5,658 nt of DNA, taken from the NCBI GenBank assembly GCA_000496215.1, contig KI543195.1, positions 99,211 to 104,868 of the forward strand. Reading direction: 5' to 3'. The notes beneath the pieces were generated by a model that saw only the letters and a list, made by a program, of their open reading frames with translations, did not search any database and was not told the origin of the DNA. Below, in pieces: positions 1 through 4,587 of the stretch (its first letter is position 1; each line of letters opens with the position of its first letter). A program made the position numbers and the translations under genes. The DNA is from an uncultured archaeon A07HN63. GTDB lineage: Archaea; Halobacteriota; Halobacteria; Halobacteriales; Haloferacaceae.

Positions 1-1272
1 CATCGTATCGGCATGGGCGTGGAGCCCCTGATAGCCCAGTACCGTGCCGTCGGCGGCGTCGACGGTCAGGCGGGCGAGCCCGTGGGGCAGATCCTTGACC
101 TTGAACACGCCGTCGTCGGCGGCCCGCCGGGTTGCGGTGACGACCTCGTGGCCGGCCGCTTCGGCTGTCGCCGGCGTGTGGCCGACGCGCGCGAAGGGAT
201 AGACGCTGGCTCCGGAGAACATAACATGGTGGTGGATGGGGTCGTACGGCGCCATCGGCTCGCCGGCGTGGTGGGCGAGGATGTTGTCGGCCGCGGCGAA
301 CCCCTGTTCCTTGGCGACGTGGAGGATCGGTTCCCTGTCGTTCACGTCGCCGACGACGAACACCCGCTCGTCGTCGCTTGCGGCCATCGTGTCGTCGACC
401 CAGCCCTCGCCCGGCTCGATGGCTGTGGTTTCGAGACCAAGCCCGTCGAGGGAGGGCTGGCGACCGGTGAACGCGAACAGTTCGTCGGCCGCGATAGCCT
501 GCTCGCCGTCGTCGCCCTCGACGAACAGCCGAACGCCGTCACCGGTCGATTCGATCCGTTGTTCGTAGACATTGGTCAGGATGTCGACATCGAATGCCTC
601 GCGGTAGAGCGTCATGAGTTCGTCGCCGAAGGCGGGATCGGCCTCGTCGATCGGCCGGTCGTCGTGTTCGATAACGGTGAGGTCGACGCCGGCTTCTGCG
701 AGATAGGGGACGAGTTCGATCCCGACGTAGCCGAACCCCATGACGACGCCGGAGTCCGGAAGTGTGGTGGCGTCGAGAACATCCCTGCTCGTCATGGGGT
801 CGATACCATCCATGCCGGGCAACTCGGGAACGAACGGCGACGAGCCCGTGGCGATGACGACGTAGTCGGGTTCGTAACGGTCGTCACCGACTTCCACCAC
901 GCGGTCGTCGATAAAGCGGGCGGTGTCGTCGATGAACTCGACACCGTCGATATCGGTCAGCTCGTGGACCGATTCGCGGCGGTGGGCGGCGAAGCTTTCG
1001 GTGTGGTCGTTCTTCTCGGCGACGACGCGGTCAAGGTCGATGGTCGGCGGCTCGCCGTCGAGGCGGTCGTCGACACGGACCTGAAATCTGTGGGCCGCCG
1101 TCGAGAGGACCTCCTTGGAGGGCATACAGCCGTTGAGAATACAGAGCCCGCCGCCGGGCTCGCCGTCGTCGACGAGCGTCAGTCGGTCGATGTCGCGCCC
1201 GACGTGATCGGCGAGGTCGCCAGCGGCGGCCGACCCCGCGCTGCCGTAGGCACCGATAACGAGAACGTGCAT
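1..1272 (-). CDS. FAD-dependent pyridine nucleotide-disulfide oxidoreductase (dihydrolipoamide dehydrogenase/mercuric reductase-like), C-terminus cut by left edge
   Basis: An open frame of 424 codons begins at the ATG at 1272-1270 and leaves the window still open, so the C-terminus is missing. Visible landmarks are an N-terminal dinucleotide fold, GAYGSAG (residues 7-13); a redox-disulfide motif GGGLCILNGCMPSK (40-53) with Cys44 and Cys49 four residues apart, as in class I disulfide reductases; ATG (141-143); a second nucleotide-binding fold GFGYVGIE (179-186), where the acidic end of the adjoining strand would choose NADH or NADPH; and VFVVGD near 308, the second FAD contact. The expected C-terminal dimerisation domain with its HPxxxE active-site motif would lie mostly beyond the edge. 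By family it is a soluble flavoenzyme passing electrons from NAD(P)H through the disulfide to a substrate (lipoamide, a thiol or a metal ion). The substrate cannot be read from the sequence. The first glycine motif is G-x-x-G-x-x-G rather than the usual GxGxxG. A TATA box 25 bases upstream and no ribosome site suggest leaderless translation from this start. The long plus-strand frame opposite is its antisense shadow. Confidence 0.93.
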   Translation of the reverse strand, partial: MHVLVIGAYGSAGSAAAGDLADHVGRDIDRLTLVDDGEPGGGLCILNGCMPSKEVLSTAAHRFQVRVDDRLDGEPPTIDLDRVVAEKNDHTESFAAHRRESVHELTDIDGVEFIDDTARFIDDRVVEVGDDRYEPDYVVIATGSSPFVPELPGMDGIDPMTSRDVLDATTLPDSGVVMGFGYVGIELVPYLAEAGVDLTVIEHDDRPIDEADPAFGDELMTLYREAFDVDILTNVYEQRIESTGDGVRLFVEGDDGEQAIAADELFAFTGRQPSLDGLGLETTAIEPGEGWVDDTMAASDDERVFVVGDVNDREPILHVAKEQGFAAADNILAHHAGEPMAPYDPIHHHVMFSGASVYPFARVGHTPATAEAAGHEVVTATRRAADDGVFKVKDLPHGLARLTVDAADGTVLGYQGLHAHADTM

Positions 1273-1289
1273 ACCAGAGGGTCGGGAGG

Positions 1290-1301
1290 GAGTAATAAAA
1301 C
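1290..1301 (-). promoter_or_regulatory. TATA-box promoter of the oxidoreductase gene, leaderless type
   Basis: On the minus strand the sequence reads TTTTATTACTCCC, an AT-rich island in very GC-rich DNA. Its centre is about 25 bases before the ATG at 1272, the usual spacing between an archaeal TATA box and the transcription start, so transcription probably begins at or next to the start codon. No Shine-Dalgarno sequence lies between. The box gives the gene a promoter independent of kdgK. The TACTC inside it resembles half of the haloarchaeal TrmB site, but the other half is not recognisable. Confidence 0.55.
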
Positions 1302-1322
1302 CATGTGGTGGCTGTGCGGTCG

Positions 1323-1344
1323 GCGTGCCCCGAGGCCGGCACGC
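1323..1344 (-). repeat. GC-rich hairpin between kdgK and the oxidoreductase gene
   Basis: Seven-base arms (1323-1329 and 1338-1344, GCGTGCC paired with GGCACGC) match perfectly around an 8-base loop. The hairpin lies about 45 bases past the kdgK stop. On the minus strand a short T-rich stretch (TTTTATT, 1294-1300) follows about 22 bases later. That is too far for an intrinsic bacterial-type terminator, though archaeal termination depends mainly on the T-rich stretch. It may help end or stabilise the kdgK transcript. GC-rich DNA also forms such stems by chance. Confidence 0.3.
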
Positions 1345-1388
1345 ACGCGGCCCGTAGCGGTCGACGGCTACCGCGGGATGATCGGCGG

Positions 1389-2369
1389 TTACCGCGAGAT
1401 GTCGTCGCCGTCGGCATCGATCACGGACTCGATTTCGTCGCGCGTCGACACCAGTACGTCGCCCTGTATTGTTCGTTTTACAGCGGCCGTCGCGGCAGCG
1501 TAGGTCTGGGCGCGGTCGACAGCCTCGGGCGTAAGATCACCGCCGCCGTTCGTGAGTAGTTCGCCGATGAAGCCGCCGACGAAGGCGTCGCCCGTACCGA
1601 TGGCGTCGACCGTCTCATCGGAGTAGATGCCCTCCTCGATGACCGCGTCGTCGATGAGCGCGAGCGAGCCATCCGCGCCGCGGGTGACAACGACCGCATC
1701 GAGATCGTAGTGGGCAGCGAGCGCGCGGGCAACCGTTTCGGCATCGCCGTCGTAGTCGAGGATCGCACCCGCGTCGCGGTGGGGTGCGAAGAGCAGGTCG
1801 ACCGCGGGGAGCACCGCGTCGTAGCCCTCGGCCGCCTCGTCGTGCGACCAGAGCTTCGAGCGGTAGTTGAGGTCGAACGACCGGAGGGTGTCGGCATCGC
1901 CGGCGGCGGCAAGCAGATCACTCGTCGCGTCGGCGGCCGCGTCGCTGAGCGCGGGCGTGATCCCGGTTGTGTGGAACACCTCAGCGTCGGCAACGAGATC
2001 AGTGTCGAGTTCGGCGGCGTCAACGGTCGTGACCGACGAGTTTGCGCGGTCGTAGACGACGTTCGTATCGCGTGGGGCCGCGCCGTATTCGAGGTAGTAG
2101 GTGCCGAGTCGTGCGGCCTCGCTGTCGTCCCACGCGACCGCGGGCGTCACGCCGTGACCGCGGAGCGCGCGAACGACCCGGCGGCCAAGCGGATTGTCGG
2201 GCAGTTTCGAGAGCCACGCCGCGTCAACGCCGAGACAGTCGGCCGCGGCGGCAACGTTGCTTTCGGCACCGCCGACCTGTGCCGCGAGGTCGCCACCGGT
2301 TTCGAGTCGGGTGCCGGCTGGCGGCGAGAGCCGGAGCATCGTCTCGCCGAACGTCACCAGTTCAGCCAT
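1389..2369 (-). CDS. kdgK: PfkB-family sugar kinase, probable 2-keto-3-deoxygluconate kinase
   Basis: This 326-residue protein has the length and motifs of ribokinase/PfkB kinases. GGAESNVAAAADCLG (33-47) is the N-terminal substrate-binding signature, and DAIGTGDAFVGGF (255-267) is the C-terminal signature carrying the anion hole and catalytic base Asp261. YYLEYGAAPR (91-100), VYDRANS (105-111, with a Tyr-x-Arg pair) and FDLNYRSKLW (165-174) are the pattern I associate with KDG kinases rather than ribokinase or fructokinase. The expected reaction is ATP + 2-keto-3-deoxygluconate to KDPG, the phosphorylation step of the semi-phosphorylative Entner-Doudoroff pathway by which haloarchaea degrade glucose; KDPG aldolase would then split the product. 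The galactonate analogue could also be a substrate. The frame stays open 68 codons further upstream, but that extension is Arg-rich and runs into trmB. The ATG at 2369, followed directly by the conserved AELVTFGETMLRL, is therefore the real start. The gene is divergent from the sugar regulator trmB, which suggests control by it. The stop is TAA. Confidence 0.88.
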   Translation of the reverse strand: MAELVTFGETMLRLSPPAGTRLETGGDLAAQVGGAESNVAAAADCLGVDAAWLSKLPDNPLGRRVVRALRGHGVTPAVAWDDSEAARLGTYYLEYGAAPRDTNVVYDRANSSVTTVDAAELDTDLVADAEVFHTTGITPALSDAAADATSDLLAAAGDADTLRSFDLNYRSKLWSHDEAAEGYDAVLPAVDLLFAPHRDAGAILDYDGDAETVARALAAHYDLDAVVVTRGADGSLALIDDAVIEEGIYSDETVDAIGTGDAFVGGFIGELLTNGGGDLTPEAVDRAQTYAAATAAVKRTIQGDVLVSTRDEIESVIDADGDDISR

Positions 2370-2508
2370 GGTATCGACCGCCGTGCATGGCGTGTGGTCT
2401 CTCGGTGAGGCTCTTAACTCCAGCCGTCCGCGGCGGGGGTTTCGCGGCGGGCTATACTCGACTGACAGCCACCTGAAATTAAGTGTCGATGGCAAAAATA
2501 ACCGAGTT
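2370..2508. promoter_or_regulatory. Divergent promoter region between kdgK and trmB
   Basis: These 139 non-coding bases must hold both promoters. For trmB, the AT-rich GAAATTAAG (2475-2483) sits about 30 bases before the ATG at 2509, fitting a nearly leaderless transcript. CTATACTCG (2452-2460) is an alternative TATA box that would give a leader of about 30 bases. For kdgK, GAGTTAAGAG on the minus strand (2411-2420) is the best candidate, about 45 bases before its ATG, implying a leader of about 20 bases. Neither start codon has a convincing ribosome-binding site. The middle (2421-2450) is almost pure G/C. A TACTC element (2455-2459) could be half of a TrmB-type operator. Confidence 0.5.
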
Positions 2509-3552
2509 ATGGACGACGCCACCCTTCGGGCGCATCTCCAGCGGTTCGGCTTCTCCGAGAAGGAGGTCGACACCTACCTCACGCTGCTGGAACACGGCGA
2601 GGCGAAGGCGAGCACGATTGCCGACGCCGCCGGCGTCTCCAAACGCTACGTCTACAGCGTCAGCGAGGAGCTGGCCGACCGCGGGTTCGTCGAGGTCGAC
2701 GACCACGTCGTGCCGACGATGATCCGGGCCCGGCCGCCCGATGCGGTGATCGACCACCTCGTCACCGACGCCGAGGCGATCCAGCCGGCGCTGGAAACCC
2801 GCCACACACAGGCCGAACAGGCGACCGAGCAGTTCGAGGTGATCAAGAGCCGCGAGACGGTTCACAAGCGAATCCGGGAACTCATCGACAACAGCGAGTC
2901 GGAGGTGACGCTGTCGCTGCCGGCCCACCGGCTGTCGGTTGTCGAGTCCGAGCTCAGAGACGCAGTCGACCGGGGCGTGCTCGTCATCCTGCTGGTCACC
3001 GAGACCGAGGAGCTCCCGCCAGTTGCGGAGGAACTGGCGAGTGTCGCCCGCATCTGGGAGGAGCCGATGCCAGCAATGTTGACCGCCGACGACCGCGTCG
3101 GGCTGGTCGCCCCCGCCGAGATGCTGGCGAGTGCGCACACCGGGACGCAGGCCATCGTCTTCACGCACCCCCAGCTCGGCCCGGTGATCGTCGGCTCGCT
3201 CGTCGGTAACTACTGGCCGGTCGGCACCGAGGTCCTCGTTGCCGACCCGTTTGGCCTCCCGCTGACAGAGACCGACTTCCGGAAGGCCGTGGTGCAGGCG
3301 ACCCTTCAGCTCCGCGACGACACCGACCTCGTCGCCCGGGTCGACGGGCGGTGGGTCGACACCAGCGATCCGGTCGAACTGGAGGGCCACGTCGTCGCCA
3401 CGGTTCAGGGGCTCGTCGAACCGACCAACAGCCGGTTCCCGATCGAGGCGAGTCTGACACTCGAAACCGACGGCGAACAGATCACCGTCGGCGGCGAGGG
3501 CGCGTTCATCGAGGATATCGAGGCCGAAGAGGTGACGCTCCGCGAGGCGTGA
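2509..3552 (+). CDS. trmB: TrmB-family sugar-sensing transcriptional regulator
   Basis: The protein has 347 residues, close to the roughly 340 of characterised archaeal TrmB proteins. An N-terminal winged helix-turn-helix (about 1-70) contains FGFSEKEVDTYLTLLEHG (13-30) and a recognition helix near GVSKRYVYSVSEELADRG (42-59), the typical TrmB DNA-binding signature. A helical linker (about 85-115) probably forms a dimerising coiled coil. A phospholipase-D-like middle domain (about 120-240) is followed by the TrmB C-terminal ligand domain. Its tail holds RFPIEASLTLETDG and ITVGGEGAFIEDIEAEEV, characteristic of the sugar-binding TrmB_C region. In Halobacterium salinarum a TrmB of this type governs gluconeogenic versus glycolytic and cofactor-biosynthesis genes in response to glucose, and orthology is plausible here. 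The ATG at 2509 was chosen because the HTH signature follows at once and an AT-rich promoter precedes it. Upstream in-frame codons read backwards through kdgK. Divergence from kdgK suggests that gene is a target. The neighbour on the right converges with only 19 bases between the stop codons. Confidence 0.92.
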   Translation: MDDATLRAHLQRFGFSEKEVDTYLTLLEHGEAKASTIADAAGVSKRYVYSVSEELADRGFVEVDDHVVPTMIRARPPDAVIDHLVTDAEAIQPALETRHTQAEQATEQFEVIKSRETVHKRIRELIDNSESEVTLSLPAHRLSVVESELRDAVDRGVLVILLVTETEELPPVAEELASVARIWEEPMPAMLTADDRVGLVAPAEMLASAHTGTQAIVFTHPQLGPVIVGSLVGNYWPVGTEVLVADPFGLPLTETDFRKAVVQATLQLRDDTDLVARVDGRWVDTSDPVELEGHVVATVQGLVEPTNSRFPIEASLTLETDGEQITVGGEGAFIEDIEAEEVTLREA

Positions 3553-3571
3553 GAAGCCTGCGGCACGCCGT

Positions 3572-4006
3572 CTACTCGCTCGTTAGCTGCGGCAGCCGGA
3601 GCGAAAACAGTTCGTCGAGACACGCCCACAGGCATTTTGGCGGCGTTGTCGCAGAGAGGTCGACCGCCTCGTGTATCGGCGCGTCGTCGGGTCGCTCGTA
3701 CTGGAAGTGCGTCTCGCCAAGATCGGGATGGTCGTCGTCGCGGTGCCAGCCGCAGTGAAACCCGGTGTTCGGGTCGGCGTAGTCGATTCGGAAGCGGGTC
3801 TGGGGACCGGCTTGCCAGCGAACCTCGATCCGCGGTGCATCGGGGCCGGTTGGCGGATCGACGCGGTCGGGCGCAATCGACGCAGCGAGATACCGCTGCT
3901 GGACCGCATCGGGTTCGTACCATGTCTCGGTGATCTCGGGCTGTCGCCGGAGCACGTCGCGGAGTTCCCGGTAGACCGCGGGGTTGTGCGAGCCCGGTGG
4001 CGTCAT
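3572..4006 (-). CDS. Small uncharacterised protein, candidate toxin resembling TumE/DUF6516
   Basis: This 144-residue protein has no signal peptide or membrane segment. Its N-terminus is helical (VYRELRDVLRRQPEI, 11-25). A probable beta-rich core follows: RIEVRWQAG (59-67), RFRIDYADPNTGFHCGW (71-87), then HRDDDHPDLGETHFQYE (88-104), and a final amphipathic helix (CLWACLDELFSLRL, 125-138). Strands ending in W-H-R-D, then H-P-D-L and H-F, recall the Arg/Trp-Asp...His-His core of TumE-type toxin proteins (DUF6516), which are paired with HTH antitoxins. This is recognition by eye, not an alignment. The ATG at 4006 overlaps the stop of the HTH gene by four bases (ATGA), so translation is probably coupled. 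The frame extends upstream of this codon, but there it only shadows the HTH gene and is Arg-rich and unlike a haloarchaeal protein. The stop is TAG. The gene's reality is well supported by acidic composition and operon position. Its function is uncertain. Confidence 0.85.
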   Translation of the reverse strand: MTPPGSHNPAVYRELRDVLRRQPEITETWYEPDAVQQRYLAASIAPDRVDPPTGPDAPRIEVRWQAGPQTRFRIDYADPNTGFHCGWHRDDDHPDLGETHFQYERPDDAPIHEAVDLSATTPPKCLWACLDELFSLRLPQLTSE

Positions 4007-4518
4007 ACCGGCGTGGGCGAGGCGTCGTCGGCGAATCGGTCGTAGAGCCGGAGCGTGTCCTCGACGAGCGACTGGCGATACTGGAGCCGCTCCCACTCGG
4101 TCGCCACGCGGCGGTACTTCTCGGCGGTCGCCGCGTCGCTCGTCTCGCTGATCGCCGACCGGAGTTCGTTCGGTGTCTCGACAGCGTACTCGGTTTGCCA
4201 CGCACGCAGTTGCTCGCCGATCTCGGTCAGGCTATCGGCCAGTTCGTCGGCGGTGTGGTCGGCGTAGAGGCGGTGCATCTCGGCGAGATACTGACCGACC
4301 GGATCGGGCCGGTAGATCGTCTTCCCGCCGGCTTCGCTCGTTTCGACCTGCCCGTCGTCGACCAGTTGGTCGAGATATTTGCTGGCCGTCTCGTGGGCGA
4401 CCTCGGCCTCCTCGGCGATCCAGTTTGCGGTTCGGGGCTCACTCAGCGTCGTTGCGACCGACCGGACGCGGTCGGCGGCTGAGCGGTCCGTCCAGTCGGG
4501 TCGCTCGGCGTCGCTCAT
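4003..4518 (-). CDS. Winged helix-turn-helix protein (DUF7342-like), candidate antitoxin/autorepressor
   Basis: This is a 171-residue acidic protein. Residues 14-71 look like a winged HTH: AADRVRSVATTLSEPRTANWIAEEAEV (14-40) supplies the first helices, AHETASKYLDQLVDDG (41-56) is the probable recognition helix, and QVETSEAGGKTIYRP (57-71) forms the wing. Residues 74-163 are predicted by eye to be long charged helices, including YRQSLVEDTLRLYDRF at the end, likely for dimerisation or partner binding. The opening RPDWTDRSAADRVRSV is one I associate with a common haloarchaeal HTH family (DUF7342), often found beside a small partner gene. As first gene of a two-gene cassette whose second start overlaps its stop, it fits an antitoxin that represses its own promoter; an inverted repeat lies over that promoter. 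The start at 4518 follows a TATA-like box about 30 bases upstream. An ordinary single-target repressor remains possible. Confidence 0.88.
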   Translation of the reverse strand: MSDAERPDWTDRSAADRVRSVATTLSEPRTANWIAEEAEVAHETASKYLDQLVDDGQVETSEAGGKTIYRPDPVGQYLAEMHRLYADHTADELADSLTEIGEQLRAWQTEYAVETPNELRSAISETSDAATAEKYRRVATEWERLQYRQSLVEDTLRLYDRFADDASPTPV

Positions 4519-4542
4519 ACTGAGAGGTTCGTTGCCGGATCA

Positions 4543-4553
4543 GAAATATCTTT
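4543..4553 (-). promoter_or_regulatory. TATA-like promoter of the HTH/small-protein cassette
   Basis: On the minus strand AAAGATATTTC is centred about 30 bases before the ATG at 4518, giving a transcript with almost no leader. A second TATA-like stretch, GAAATATT (4565-4572), would give a leader of about 24 bases. No Shine-Dalgarno sequence precedes the start codon. The 69-base gap after proA therefore seems to carry an independent promoter, so the cassette need not depend on proA transcription. Confidence 0.5.
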
Positions 4554-4572
4554 GCTGCGCTGGGAATATTTC
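4543..4572. repeat. Perfect 7-base inverted repeat over the cassette promoter, candidate operator
   Basis: GAAATAT at 4543-4549 is mirrored exactly by ATATTTC at 4566-4572, with 16 bases between. The arm centres are 23 bases apart, about two turns of the helix, so both arms face the same side of the DNA and could be bound by a dimeric HTH protein. The arms coincide with the two TATA-like boxes, so binding would block the basal transcription factors. The binding protein is inferred to be the HTH product immediately downstream. Confidence 0.5.
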
Positions 4573-4587
4573 GAAGTGTCTCGCGTC

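Noticed and set aside
1345..1388. Second imperfect hairpin (GTAGC/GCTAC arms) just after the kdgK stop
   Set aside because: The stem is only 5 bases with a bulged extension and contains the common GTCGAC palindrome. This is expected by chance in this DNA.
13..1503. Plus-strand open frame of 496 codons
   Set aside because: It lies exactly antisense to the oxidoreductase, which carries Cys-x4-Cys and two nucleotide-binding motifs. The plus-strand product has no family motif and is Val/Gly/Asp-rich, as expected of a shadow in GC-rich DNA.
1710..2408. Plus-strand open frame of 232 codons over kdgK
   Set aside because: It is antisense to both PfkB signatures, has no promoter of its own, and its composition is that of a shadow.
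2370..2573. N-terminal extension of kdgK by 68 codons to an upstream start
   Set aside because: The extension is Arg/Pro-rich, overlaps the start of trmB on the opposite strand, and precedes a perfect PfkB N-terminus at 2369.
2479..3390. Minus-strand open frame of 303 codons over trmB
   Set aside because: It is antisense to a clear TrmB protein and has no recognisable domain. Long antisense frames are routine at this GC content.
3553..3571. Terminator between trmB and the small gene
   Set aside because: Only a 3-4 base GC stem can be drawn and there is no T-rich stretch, so it is not reported as a feature.
4007..4201. Upstream extension of the small gene to a start at 4201
   Set aside because: The extra 65 residues are strongly Arg-rich and read in another frame through the HTH gene. 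The ATG overlapping the HTH stop is the credible start.
3405..4205. Minus-strand open frame of 266 codons spanning the small gene and the trmB 3' end
   Set aside because: Its Arg/Ser/Pro-rich product is typical of an out-of-frame translation, and it overlaps two better-supported genes.
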